Assembly: GCA_016710325.1 (NCBI GenBank)
Contig: JADJXK010000001.1
Location: 930,001 to 994,000, forward strand
Origin: Candidatus Leptofilum proximum
GTDB taxonomy: Bacteria; Chloroflexota; Anaerolineae; Promineifilales; Promineifilaceae
Direction of reading: 5' to 3'
DNA: 64,000 nucleotides
Shown: piece after piece, positions 16,908 to 25,677 of the stretch
How positions within the stretch are numbered: position 1 is the stretch's first letter
Layout of the letters: each line of letters starts with the position of its first letter
Notes under the pieces: model-generated
Seen by the model: only the letters and a program-made list of their open reading frames with translations
Database searches by the model: none
Told to the model about the DNA's origin: nothing
Translations under genes and position numbers: made by a program

Positions 16908-17443
16908 TTTGATTTGCTCCTGTTAATTTTTGGTACCTATACAGGTTTCCCCGGCGAGACCCTCAGGGTTTGCCAACTTTCGGGGACAAATTAGTCAAGT
17001 TTAAAAACCTTAGGGTCTGTATAGTTACCGGTGATTTTATTTTAAGGAAACGATCGCAAAAAGTGCTGTTTGTCCTGGCCTACGGGTACATTTTGCCCTT
17101 TTTCAGAGAAAAGAGCTCGGTATGGCGTTGGCTCCAAAGCAGTACTTGTGACCGGGCATACATTGTTAACCATCTGGCTGGGTTGGGATTGACTGTGGCC
17201 AACGCTCCGGCGAGGGGCGTCTGGCAGGTGCTAAAGTGCGCCGGGGCCTGCCGCGGCTGGTGAAGCATGGCGCTGCCTTACCGCTGCCATTGTCACCTTT
17301 TCGGTTACAAGCTGGTTACAGATGCCGCCGCCACCACAACACGGCTCGATTTTATTTTGCTGGGTATGGCAATTTTTAAACAGTGGCGCCGGAAATTGGG
17401 GGAAACGGCCGTCACCAACCCATCCACCTTACTGGTGAACGGT
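16908..17443. other. 536-bp intergenic region with a long imperfect palindrome
   Basis: GGTACCTATACAG (16932-16944) and CTGTATAGTTACC (17017-17029) are near-perfect inverted arms about 98 bp end to end, with a second matching block inside (GACCCTcAGGG against CCTTAGGGTC). They lie just upstream of the acyl-CoA synthetase start. The rest to 17443 shows no convincing gene; short frames there lack family features and ribosome sites. Confidence 0.5.
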
Positions 17444-18055
17444 CTACCGCTTGAGCAGCAGTGATTCGGCTACCTTCGCATGTTCTTTGCTGGTAATACG
17501 CTCGTATTTTTCCAGGATAGACAGAAGCTGGCTGATTTTCATCGCGGCATACAGGTTGTATCCCTGCTCCTGCATCGTTTGGATGCCCCCTTGCTCCCGA
17601 TCGATAAGGACCACGGCTTGATGCACCTGTAGCCCGGCGGCTTTGAGAGCCACGATGGCCTGCAAAATGGAATCGCCGGAAGTGATAAGGTCGTCGACGA
17701 CAACGGCCGTTTGTCCCACCTGCCACACTCCTTCAATCTCTTTGCCCGTGCCGTAGCTTTTGGCGGTTTTTCGTGGGTAGATGAGCGGCTTGTCCAGGTC
17801 CAGGCACAGGGCCGTGCCCAACGGCAGCCCGGCCAGCGGCGTGGCTGCCAGCAAATCAAACGTCAGCCCATCCAGCACCGTGCGGTAGGCGGCCACGGCC
17901 TGCCGCAGCGCCTGCGGATGCGAAACGAGCAGGCGCAGATCGAGGTAAATGCGCGATTTTCGGCCGCTGTGCAGCTTAAATTTTCCTAATTGAACGGCGC
18001 CAATATCAAACAATGTCAGGGCAAACTGTTCCAGGGGTGGCAAAGTCTCGCTCAT
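17444..18055 (-). CDS. pyrE: orotate phosphoribosyltransferase
   Basis: 204 residues. Converts orotate and PRPP to OMP in pyrimidine synthesis. The PRPP-binding motif is clear: AVVVDDLITSGDSILQA. The N-terminal part has the family pattern ALTLFDIGAVQLGKFKLHSG then RKSRIYLDLR, and the flexible-loop region YPRKTAKSYGTGKEIEG follows. The start at 18055 (MSETLPPL) fits the family's N-terminus better than 18118, which adds 21 unconserved residues; neither has a good ribosome site. The rest of the pathway is absent except carAB at 51.9-56.4 kb. Confidence 0.9.
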   Translation of the reverse strand: MSETLPPLEQFALTLFDIGAVQLGKFKLHSGRKSRIYLDLRLLVSHPQALRQAVAAYRTVLDGLTFDLLAATPLAGLPLGTALCLDLDKPLIYPRKTAKSYGTGKEIEGVWQVGQTAVVVDDLITSGDSILQAIVALKAAGLQVHQAVVLIDREQGGIQTMQEQGYNLYAAMKISQLLSILEKYERITSKEHAKVAESLLLKR

Positions 18056-18204
18056 GAGGTCGATATTAGCACGGATTCCAGATTCGGTAAACACGTTTTT
18101 GATTCGCCATTGCTGCATGGGTTGTGATAAAGTGTGAGCGGTTTACCTTGGCCACTTTGCGCCTTGGCGTCAAAGAAACACCTCGCAAGATTGGAGAGTA
18201 GAAA

Positions 18205-19407
18205 TTGCCAGAGAAGCAGTTTAACACCCGCGCCGTTCATGCTGGTGAACGGACCGACTTAACCCACGTCAACTCCGTTGTTACCCCGATTTTTCCTTCT
18301 GTAGGGTACACCTTTGCCGATTCTAATGAACTGGACGCCGTGCTGGGCGGCGAGCAGCCAGGCTACGTCTACTCGCCGCGCTATGCTAACCCTACGGTGG
18401 CGGCGTTTGAAACGGCCGTAGCCAACCTGGAATCTGCCGAAGCGGCCCTGGCCCTGCCCTCCGGTATGGCGGCGGTGCACCTGGCGCTGCTGGGAGCTGG
18501 CGTACGGGCGGGCTGCCACATCGTCGTCGCGGCAGATGTGTATGGAGCGACGTATTCGCTGGTGCAGCAGGTTTTTGCGGAGCTGGGAGCGAAGGTGCAC
18601 CTGGTGGATGTGTTGGATTTGGTTGGGATTGACAGAATTTTGGGGGAGGTGGGGTGTACGGCCGTACTCGTTGAAACCATCTCCAACCCGCTCATGAAAG
18701 TGGCCGACCTGCCCCGATTGGCCGCCATCGCCCACAAACACAACGCCCGCCTGCTGGTAGACAACACCTTCTGCTCCCCCTATTTGTGCAATCCCATCCG
18801 CTTTGGCGCAGACATGGTCATCCACAGTGCCACCAAGTTCATTGGCGGGCATGGGGACGTGATGGCCGGGGTGGTGGCCACAACGGCCGAATTGAAAGAC
18901 GAAATGGTGCGGCTGAACAAGCTGCTGGGCAGCAGCCTGGGACCGTTTGAAGCCTGGCTGGCCCATCGCGGCCTGAAAACGCTGCCCCTGCGCATGCGCC
19001 AGCAGTGCCACAACGCGCTAGCATTGGCCACCTGGCTGCAAAGCCATCCCCAAATCAACCGGGTGCATTACGCGTTTTTGCCTGACCATCCCCAGTTTGA
19101 CCTTATGCACCAGCTGAGCGGAGGCAGAGGTGGCGGTGCGGTGCTCTCATTTGAAGTGCGCGGCGCGGGCAGGCAAGAAATCTTTGCCCTGATGGATGCC
19201 TTGCAGCTCATCCAGCCCGCCACTTCCCTGGGCGACATTTATTCGCTAATGCTCTACCCGGCCATCTCCTCCCACCGCAGCCTCACGCCGGAAGAACGGC
19301 ACAGCCTGGGCATCGGCGACGGCCTGCTGCGCCTCTCCGCAGGCATCGAAGACGTGGCCGATATCCAGGCCGATTTGGCCCAAGCCTTGGTAAAAATAGG
19401 ACGCTGA
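18205..19407 (+). CDS. Cys/Met metabolism PLP-dependent enzyme (cystathionine gamma-synthase / methionine gamma-lyase type)
   Basis: 400 residues starting at TTG, with GGAGAG 7 bp upstream. Fold-type I PLP enzyme: FNTRAVHAGERTD, then YSPRYANPTVAAFE, ALALPSGMAAVHLALL, LLVDNTFCSPYLCNPI, and the PLP lysine in SATKFIGGHGDVMAG. The C-terminus includes SLGDIYSLMLYPAISSHRSL, which holds the usual Ser-Leu-Gly and Ser-His substrate contacts. The exact reaction (synthase, lyase or sulfhydrylase) cannot be fixed by eye. A divergent arrangement with pyrE leaves a 149-bp gap for both promoters. Confidence 0.9.
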   Translation: MPEKQFNTRAVHAGERTDLTHVNSVVTPIFPSVGYTFADSNELDAVLGGEQPGYVYSPRYANPTVAAFETAVANLESAEAALALPSGMAAVHLALLGAGVRAGCHIVVAADVYGATYSLVQQVFAELGAKVHLVDVLDLVGIDRILGEVGCTAVLVETISNPLMKVADLPRLAAIAHKHNARLLVDNTFCSPYLCNPIRFGADMVIHSATKFIGGHGDVMAGVVATTAELKDEMVRLNKLLGSSLGPFEAWLAHRGLKTLPLRMRQQCHNALALATWLQSHPQINRVHYAFLPDHPQFDLMHQLSGGRGGGAVLSFEVRGAGRQEIFALMDALQLIQPATSLGDIYSLMLYPAISSHRSLTPEERHSLGIGDGLLRLSAGIEDVADIQADLAQALVKIGR

Positions 19408-19409
19408 TT

Positions 19410-19530
19410 TTCCTGATTTGCCTGATTAAAAAACCAAAATCAGGGTAATCAGGAAAATCTGCGTACCTTTGTTTTAGTAGCCGCGCTTTCTAAGCGCGTA
19501 GATGCGAGGATTGGAATCCTCGGCTACATC
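19410..19530. repeat. two adjacent palindromic repeats
   Basis: The first (about 19410-19465) has tandem CCTGATT-like units facing AATCAGG-like units around an A-rich loop. The second (about 19477-19528) reads GTAGCCGCGCTTTC then TAAGCGCG, and TGCGAGGATT then AATCCTCGGCTAC, so its two ends GTAGCCG and CGGCTAC also pair. They fill the gap downstream of the PLP enzyme gene. Confidence 0.65.
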
Positions 19531-19549
19531 CACGAAAGAGGAGTAAATC

Positions 19550-22024
19550 ATGACTCATCAGGCACAGGTTGTCATTATTGGTTCGGGGATTGTGGGCTGC
19601 GCCACGGCGTACCACCTGACAAAGTTTGGCTGGAAGAATGTTCTGGTCATCGACAAGGGGGAGCTGTTTGAGAACGATGGCTCGACGTCACACGCGCCGG
19701 GGGGTGTGGTGCCGCTGAGCCACAACAAGCTGCTGACGCAGATGGGCCTGTACACGGCCGATCTCATCGCCAGCCTGGACCATTTCAGCGACCAGCAAAA
19801 CACCTACAACCGGGTGGGCCAGCTGGATATCGCCATCTCCGAGGCGCGCTGGCGAGATTTGCAGCGGCTGCACGGCACGGCCAAAGCCTACGGCTGCGAA
19901 ACGGCGCTGCTGACGCCGCAAGAATCGGCGCAAATGATGCCGCTGCTGGACCCAGCGCAGTTTGTGGGCAGCCTGTGGGTTCCGGCGGGCATGATTGTGA
20001 AGGGATCGCACGTGACGGCCGCTTTGGCCCGCGATGCCGAAGCGACGGGCGGGGCCAAATTTGTGGGCCACACGGCGATGACGGATATTGAGGTGAGGGA
20101 TGGACGGGTTACGGCCGTTCTCACCAACAACCCCGACCTGCCCCGCATCGAGTGTGAAAACGTGCTCCTGGCGGCCAACATCTGGGCACCTGCCCTCAGC
20201 GAGAAGTTTGGCATCCACCTGCCGCTGATGGCCTTCGAGCACCAGTACGTCATCACCAACGATTTGGACCGGCTGTCTAAATTTGACCCATCGAACAAAG
20301 ATCACGAAGTCACTTACCCCACGATGCGCGAACTGGATTCGACCATGTATTACCGGCAGCACTGGCAGGCGTACGGCATCGGCAGCTACTACCACAAACC
20401 GCACATGGTCCGGCCGCAGGACGTGCAAAAGACGGCCATCCACGACTTCACCCCGGAAGATTTTTTTGGCAAGCCGTGGGACCAGGCCAAGCGGCTGCTG
20501 CCCGCGCTGGGCCAGGCCGATGCCGTCGGTTTCCAGCGGCAGTTTAACGGCATGTTTGCCTTCTCCATTGACGGCATGCCAATCATTGGCGAATCACACG
20601 TGAAGGGGTTCTGGACGGCCGTTGCCAGCTGGATTACGCACGCGGGCGGGGTGGCCAAATCGGTGGCCGAGTGGATGACAACCGGCGAGCCGGAGTGGGA
20701 TTTACGCCAGGCACATCTGCACCGCTTCCACCAGTTCCAGACCACCGAGGCGTACACCACGGTCATCACCCAGAAAAATTACCGCGAAGTGTATGACGTT
20801 GTGCATCCCAAGCAGTCGATCACCGAGCCGCGCAACGTGCGCATGAGCCCGTTTGCCCCCCGGCTAAAAGAACTGAAAGCGGAGTACACCGCCTTTGCCG
20901 GGATTGAGCTGCCCAACTGGTTTGAGGAAAACGGCCGTCTCCTGGAAAAATACGAAGATCAGATTCCCCAGCGCAGCGGCTGGGCGGCCCAACACTGGTC
21001 GCCGATTCAGGGCGCGGAGCATTTAGAGACGCGCCACAACGCGGCCCTGTTTGATTTGACTGGCCTGTCGATCATCGAGGTAAAAGGGCCGGGCGCGGCC
21101 GACTTTAGCAACTATCTGTGCAGCAACCAGATGGACGTGCCGGTAGGGCGCGTCGTCTACACCACCTGGCTCACGCCCAAAGGTGGCGTCCGGCGCGACC
21201 TGACCGTAGCCCGGCTGGCACACGACAAATACTGGCATTTTGTCGGCGAGGGCACGCTGCCGATGGACCTGGCCTGGGTGCAGCAGCATGCACCTAAGGA
21301 TGGGTCAGTGGTGGTGAGTGATGTTTCTGGGGCGTGGACGGCCGTTGGCCTCTGGGGCCCCAACGCGCGTAAAGTGCTGCAAAAAGTAACCAATACCGAC
21401 GTCAGCAACGAGGCGTTCCCCTACTTTACCGCGCAGTGGATCACGATTGGGCTGGTGCCGGTGTACGCCATGCGCATCTCCTACGCAGGCGAGCTGGGCT
21501 GGGAGCTGCACTTCCCCATCGACATGGCGCTGCAAGTGTGGGATTTGCTCTGGGAAGCCGGCCGCGAGGTGGCGATGATTGCCGCCGGGATGGGCGCGTT
21601 TGACTCGCTGCGGCTGGAAAAAGGGTACCGGCTGTGGGGCGGCGATGTTTACACGGAATATTCGCCCTACGAATCCGGCCTGGGCTGGACGGTGCGCCTG
21701 AAGAAAGACAACTTCATTGGCCGCGACGCCTGCCTGAAGCTGAAGGACAAACCGCTAAAGAAAAAGCTGTGCTGCCTGACGTTTACCAACAGCGGCATGG
21801 CCCTGGGCTACGAGGCGCTTTTTGCCGACGGCCAATGTGTGGGGCACGTCACCAGCGCCAACTACGGCTACAGCGTGGGCAAGTTCATCCTGTACGGTTA
21901 CTTACCCAGCGCCCAAGCCCAACCCGGCACGCAAATCGAGGTGGAATACTTCGGCGAGCGCCACATGGCCACGGTGGTGGAGGAGCCGCTGTATGATGCG
22001 GGGATGGAGCGGTTGAGGGGGTAA
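19550..22024 (+). CDS. FAD oxidoreductase-GcvT fusion (dimethylglycine/sarcosine dehydrogenase type)
   Basis: 824 residues. A DAO-type FAD domain (about 5-365) has the dinucleotide motif VVIIGSGIVGCATAYHL and GSTSHAPGG, whose His48 matches the covalent flavin attachment in dimethylglycine dehydrogenase. An FAO_M linker (about 370-425) precedes a GcvT folate-binding domain (about 430-705, with TWLTPKGGVRRDLTVARL and GELGWELHF) and a GcvT C-terminal barrel to about 805. Such enzymes demethylate N-methyl glycines and pass the one-carbon unit to tetrahydrofolate. AGAGGAG lies before the ATG. It is single-gene, with glycine-cleavage partners absent. Confidence 0.92.
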   Translation: MTHQAQVVIIGSGIVGCATAYHLTKFGWKNVLVIDKGELFENDGSTSHAPGGVVPLSHNKLLTQMGLYTADLIASLDHFSDQQNTYNRVGQLDIAISEARWRDLQRLHGTAKAYGCETALLTPQESAQMMPLLDPAQFVGSLWVPAGMIVKGSHVTAALARDAEATGGAKFVGHTAMTDIEVRDGRVTAVLTNNPDLPRIECENVLLAANIWAPALSEKFGIHLPLMAFEHQYVITNDLDRLSKFDPSNKDHEVTYPTMRELDSTMYYRQHWQAYGIGSYYHKPHMVRPQDVQKTAIHDFTPEDFFGKPWDQAKRLLPALGQADAVGFQRQFNGMFAFSIDGMPIIGESHVKGFWTAVASWITHAGGVAKSVAEWMTTGEPEWDLRQAHLHRFHQFQTTEAYTTVITQKNYREVYDVVHPKQSITEPRNVRMSPFAPRLKELKAEYTAFAGIELPNWFEENGRLLEKYEDQIPQRSGWAAQHWSPIQGAEHLETRHNAALFDLTGLSIIEVKGPGAADFSNYLCSNQMDVPVGRVVYTTWLTPKGGVRRDLTVARLAHDKYWHFVGEGTLPMDLAWVQQHAPKDGSVVVSDVSGAWTAVGLWGPNARKVLQKVTNTDVSNEAFPYFTAQWITIGLVPVYAMRISYAGELGWELHFPIDMALQVWDLLWEAGREVAMIAAGMGAFDSLRLEKGYRLWGGDVYTEYSPYESGLGWTVRLKKDNFIGRDACLKLKDKPLKKKLCCLTFTNSGMALGYEALFADGQCVGHVTSANYGYSVGKFILYGYLPSAQAQPGTQIEVEYFGERHMATVVEEPLYDAGMERLRG

Positions 22025-22035
22025 CTGGTGAAACG

Positions 22036-23808
22036 TTGCATGGAAAAATAGTGAACAGAAAAAATCAAATGATTTTTCTCCCAGTCTCAGAAGTATTCCC
22101 TGATATTGATAGCAACTTTGAAACCTTCAAGGATCTGCTCCTTGGTCTAAGTTTAAATGATGCCCTGTTTTGGTATGCACGCTTTAACTTGATCATCTCT
22201 AGCCCAGATGATGATCATCGAACTAAACAACAATTTGTGCTGAACCAACTGTTTACTACGGATGAAATTGAAAGGGTTAATGAATTTGCACGAAAACATG
22301 GTGGAGTGCAAGGAATTTCAATATTTTTTAGAGGGCAACTGCAAGAACTCCTCCTATGGATAATTCTTTACTGCAATAATCTGCCGGGCGATGGAAAGAC
22401 TTTTGAGAATTCAGAGATCAGGCGCAAGTTTGCAAAAGCAGCTCTGATAGCAAGCGAAATTTGGTCAAAACGAGTGTTTGAAAACAGATTCTCGCTAGAG
22501 GGAGGTATCGACATTGCTAGGGAGAAATCACTAGGCTCTATTCGAAAAAGCATTGAGGCTGCCCTACAAACTCCTAATCTTGCCAAGTCCTTGGGACGGG
22601 GGTGGGCCTTCTTTACCAAATATTTTCCAAGACACTACACTTCCTTCGAAGAGGAATTTCAACAGGCAACTCAACTGACTCTTGAGGAGTATTACATTTG
22701 TGTTACGTCCATTAGAATCAATTTTATGAATCCTAAAATCGGCTCGGGGATCTTCAATGTGCATAACCTGGTTAGTTCACCAACATTTGGAAGTATCTTC
22801 GATAAATACCTTAACCTAGAGAGTCAAACTAGCGAAAATCTGCGAGAATCTCTGTCACGCAAAATTGTCGAAACTGAACAATATCCTCATGATGCAGATT
22901 TCGATTTATTAGCTTTGCGGGAAAGGCCAATCTTTGTCGTAGAAGATGGCCGAGCAATCATTCTAGATCCGGTCTTCTACAGTGAAAAAGCCTCTGTTGG
23001 GCCTCTATTTCTTTTGCCTGAAAAAAAGCGTGAGAAAGTTTTTGCTGATTTCGGAAGAGCCTTTGAGGACTATACTTGTGATATCTTGAAGCGAATGTTT
23101 CCAGACATTTCAAGTGCTGTTAATAAACGTCTTTCTTGCAACATCGTAGGAACGATACAAAAAGGGCAGGAGGTAGAAATTGACGCGTGCCTAAATGATA
23201 TAACAGAGATCGTTATATTTGAAACAAAAACGAGCTTAATTCGTGAAGACAAGATTCTGACAGACGATTTTGAAAAATATTTAGATCACTTGCGTGAAAA
23301 ATATGTCCGGGCTCAGAAAGGCAGCAAGGGTATAGGTCAACTCGCCTCAACGGTTGATTTACTGGCTTCGAAAAAATGGCTGGGGGATAATCAAGAGTTT
23401 AGCAATGTGAAACGAATATACCCCGTGTTGATTGTCTATGATCGTCTGTTAAGCGCACCGGTGTACGGCCATTTCTTTGCCTCGGAATTTGTTAGGCTGT
23501 TAGAACCTGATAGCATCTCTAAAATTGGTGATTGTTATAAGGGAGAATTACGAATCGCTTTACCCATCATTATTACAGTCGATGATTTAGAAAATCTAGA
23601 AACATCGATAGAACATTTTGCTTTTCGCGGTCTGCTTGCGGACTATTCAAAGACTCACCCGGAACGCCTCGAATCCTTACATAACTTTATTGCCTTCTCA
23701 CCTTATAAACAAAAAATGTACCACAACAAAAACATTGCATCTGCCGCTCTAGACATTATCGAAAAGAGTGAAAACATTCTCTTTCCGGAATCTCAATCTT
23801 CAGAATAG
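22036..23808 (+). CDS. unknown AT-rich gene with PD-(D/E)XK-like motif
   Basis: Up to 590 residues; starts at TTG 22036, GTG 22051 or ATG 22069 are all possible, with no strong ribosome site. I recognise no family. The C-terminal half contains a nuclease-like signature: an acidic helix (AFEDYTCDILKRMF, about 343-355), then EVEIDACL with D383, then IVIFETKTS with E396 and K398, the D...ExK spacing of PD-(D/E)XK enzymes. The N-terminal 300 residues are helical and unassigned. Base composition is visibly AT-richer than neighbours and no ACGGCCGT octamer occurs, pointing to transfer. Its stop lies upstream of repeats and a HigBA module. A defence or DNA-processing role is an inference. Confidence 0.8.
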   Translation: MHGKIVNRKNQMIFLPVSEVFPDIDSNFETFKDLLLGLSLNDALFWYARFNLIISSPDDDHRTKQQFVLNQLFTTDEIERVNEFARKHGGVQGISIFFRGQLQELLLWIILYCNNLPGDGKTFENSEIRRKFAKAALIASEIWSKRVFENRFSLEGGIDIAREKSLGSIRKSIEAALQTPNLAKSLGRGWAFFTKYFPRHYTSFEEEFQQATQLTLEEYYICVTSIRINFMNPKIGSGIFNVHNLVSSPTFGSIFDKYLNLESQTSENLRESLSRKIVETEQYPHDADFDLLALRERPIFVVEDGRAIILDPVFYSEKASVGPLFLLPEKKREKVFADFGRAFEDYTCDILKRMFPDISSAVNKRLSCNIVGTIQKGQEVEIDACLNDITEIVIFETKTSLIREDKILTDDFEKYLDHLREKYVRAQKGSKGIGQLASTVDLLASKKWLGDNQEFSNVKRIYPVLIVYDRLLSAPVYGHFFASEFVRLLEPDSISKIGDCYKGELRIALPIIITVDDLENLETSIEHFAFRGLLADYSKTHPERLESLHNFIAFSPYKQKMYHNKNIASAALDIIEKSENILFPESQSSE

Positions 23809-23898
23809 GTAGTAGAAGAGCTTCCTGTCTTGTGCCTTGCTATGGGCAGGTCTTTGCAATGGGCTGTAGCGGGCGTCCCGCCTCGCCACCCTGCTCAA

Positions 23899-23979
23899 TT
23901 CTTGATTTTTGAGAGCTGTGATCTGTCTCACTTAGGCTGCGCTCAGTGCAGGCTCTGGCAGCGCCGCTTGCCTGGCCTG
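23899..23979 (+). repeat. 80-bp direct repeat, left copy (flanks HigBA)
   Basis: Begins TTCTTGATTTT and contains GGCTGCGCTCAG, AGGCTCTGGCAGC and CCTGGCC in the same order and spacing as 24948-25029. The identity is roughly three quarters over 80 bp, with many changes G/A or C/T. Confidence 0.75.
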
Positions 23980-24039
23980 GTTTGCGGTTGGTGGGGCCAA
24001 GGGCTATGTGGCTGGGAAGGGAAACGGCCGAACACCAGA

Positions 24040-24112
24040 TTGGTCCAATCCTGGCAGCTCTACTTGCAACCTTGCGCCAGGGAGATTGGACCAATCTTTG
24101 GACTGGACAACA
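24040..24112. repeat. inverted GATTGGTCCAATC-type repeat
   Basis: GATTGGTCCAATC (24039-24051) and GATTGGACCAATC (24084-24096) are each nearly self-palindromic and lie close together in the gap before higB. A similar GATTGGGCCAATT/AATTGGCCCAATC pair occurs at 59087-59143. No gene is seen in 23809-24271. Confidence 0.55.
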
Positions 24113-24271
24113 ACGAATTTGAGTAAGGAACGAATTGTTGTTATGTTTCCTGGGTGATGGATGATACAGTTAAAACCACATCACCCCTGAACATATGCCT
24201 TCAGGTGGCGCTCCACTCGGTGTCATATTTTCCCTCTGGCAGTAGCATAACATCCATGCTATCATCTCCAA

Positions 24272-24565
24272 ATGATCCGGTCATTCAAAAATCAAGGCAC
24301 TGAGGACATTTTTAACGGTGTGAATTCCACATTTGCCCGGCGCACTTGCCCTCAATCAATCTGGCGCATTGCTTCACGCAAACTGGATCAGCTGGATTCT
24401 GTTGAATCTGTAGCCGAACTGCGGTTACCTCCAGGAAATCAACTGGAAGCACTCCATGGCGACCGATCTGGACAGTACAGTATTCGCATCAACAATCAAT
24501 ACCGCATCTGCTTTATCTGGCAAGACGGTCAACCTGATCAGGCGGAAATTGTAGATTATCATTAG
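24272..24565 (+). CDS. higB: HigB/RelE-family toxin
   Basis: 97 residues. Typical host-inhibition toxin of the plasmid-maintenance RelE superfamily: MIRSFKNQGTEDIFNGV, IWRIASRKLDQLDSVESVAE LRLPPGNQLEAL, then DRSGQYSIRINNQYRICFIW and AEIVDYH at the end, where the conserved Arg and terminal His act on ribosome-bound mRNA. The toxin-first order with the antitoxin 26 bp downstream is the HigBA arrangement. The module lies between two 80-bp direct repeats, suggesting it moves or was inserted as a unit. Confidence 0.92.
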   Translation: MIRSFKNQGTEDIFNGVNSTFARRTCPQSIWRIASRKLDQLDSVESVAELRLPPGNQLEALHGDRSGQYSIRINNQYRICFIWQDGQPDQAEIVDYH

Positions 24566-24591
24566 GCCATAGGTCTAAATTGGAGAGAGAC

Positions 24592-24900
24592 ATGGTTCGC
24601 ATACCTAACAATCGAGTGCCAACTCATCCAGGTGAAATGCTGCTGGAAGAGTTCCTGAAGCCGATGGGGCTCAGCCAACGTGATTTGGCGGATGGGATTC
24701 ATGTGCCCTATCAGCGAATTAATGAAATTGTGAACGGCCGTCGTGGTGTAACTCCCGGCACAGCTCTCCGGCTGGCTAAATATTTTGGTACTTCCGCTGG
24801 TTTCTGGATGAACCTGCAACTGCGCTGGGATTTGTATCACGCCCAGAAATCCGAAGCTGCATCACTTAAAACCATTCAACCCTATCAGTTTTCAGGGTAA
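24592..24900 (+). CDS. higA: HigA-family antitoxin
   Basis: 102 residues from the ATG at 24592, preceded by GGAGAGAG. The XRE-type helix-turn-helix is clear: PTHPGEMLLEEFLKPMGLSQ, RDLADGIHVPYQRINEIVNG, then a GVTPGTALRLAKYFG helix and SAGFWMNLQLRWDLYHA. It neutralises HigB and very likely represses the pair. It contains one ACGGCCGT, unlike the AT-rich gene upstream, so the module may be older in this genome or have gained the motif after entry. Confidence 0.93.
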   Translation: MVRIPNNRVPTHPGEMLLEEFLKPMGLSQRDLADGIHVPYQRINEIVNGRRGVTPGTALRLAKYFGTSAGFWMNLQLRWDLYHAQKSEAASLKTIQPYQFSG

Positions 24901-24947
24901 ATTTAGCCAACAATAAGGTTGGACCAGTCCCCTGCTCTGGGCGAGTC

Positions 24948-25029
24948 TTCTTGATTTTCTAAGGGCTGTGGCCTGTCTCGCTTCGGCTGCGCTCAGGGTA
25001 GGCTCTGGCAGCACCACTTACCTGGCCCA
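24948..25029 (+). repeat. 80-bp direct repeat, right copy (flanks HigBA)
   Basis: Partner of 23899-23979, in the same orientation: TTCTTGATTTT, then GGCTGCGCTCAGG, AGGCTCTGGCAGCA and CCTGGCCC. The two copies enclose the HigBA genes and about 1 kb of DNA. Confidence 0.75.
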
Positions 25030-25063
25030 CAGCTGTCAGATGACACGCAACTGAACAATTCAG

Positions 25064-25354
25064 CTAGACAGGTTCAACCGATTTTACATTAGGGAAAAAT
25101 TGTTTAACTGTTCCAGCAACCCAGCCATGCAGCGTCACTGGCGCCAGATCACAACCATGACAGGCCCCAGTTAAGCGTACCTTCAACTCATCGTCTTGGT
25201 ACGACACCATCTCTACCGCCCCGCCGTGATAATGTTCAATATAGCTGCTAATGGTGGCGATGAGTGCCGCCATACGCTCTGCTTCACTGGCCTCTTGAAC
25301 CCGGGCCATTTCACTGTTTATACCACGCACACCAGCTGGCCTATTTGTGCTCAT
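25064..25354 (-). CDS. NifU C-terminal domain protein
   Basis: 96 residues with AAGGAG before the ATG. The NifU-like scaffold domain is shown by SYIEHYHGGAVEMVSYQDDE, then RLTGACHGCDLAPVTL, whose CxxC pair binds a bridging Fe-S cluster, and VKQFFPNVKSVEPV at the end. Such NFU proteins carry Fe-S clusters to target enzymes. It is a stand-alone gene transcribed away from the sensor kinase. Confidence 0.88.
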   Translation of the reverse strand: MSTNRPAGVRGINSEMARVQEASEAERMAALIATISSYIEHYHGGAVEMVSYQDDELKVRLTGACHGCDLAPVTLHGWVAGTVKQFFPNVKSVEPV

Positions 25355-25677
25355 TGCGCCATCTCCTTATCTGGAAACTCATGCCCTTCGTCGTTAACAA
25401 ACAAGGGAAATGGTAGCATATTCTGGCGCTGTCTGTCACTATTTCTGAACATCCAGAACGGGCGTCAATGCAACACTTTTGCAAATCTGTAGGGCGGACA
25501 TATTTCACATCCTCTCTTGCACAATGTGCCTGCTAAAAGAGACAAAAGGTATGGTAATATTGATCCGACAAGCCTGTTCTTGTTTTTTCTTCGCTGCCTA
25601 TCACCTCGAACAAAAAAGAACCGGGGGATAGAAGCCCAGGAAATAGCAGACAAGGACCGAGTCCGGGAGATACAGCA
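25355..25677. other. divergent intergenic region (323 bp)
   Basis: This lies between the divergent NifU-like gene and the sensor kinase gene, so both promoters must lie here. No octamer, strong hairpin or coding region is seen. A TTGCACAATGTGCC stretch (about 25518-25531) contains the near-palindrome TTGCACAATGTGC, possibly an operator. Confidence 0.35.

Noticed and set aside
16970..17263. 97-codon plus-strand frame in the gap before pyrE
   Set aside because: It covers the palindrome, has no ribosome site and no recognisable protein character.
23830..24126. 98-codon frame between the nuclease-like gene and higB
   Set aside because: Its sequence is largely the 80-bp repeat and the GATTGG palindromes; Cys/Trp-rich composition, no start signal, no family.
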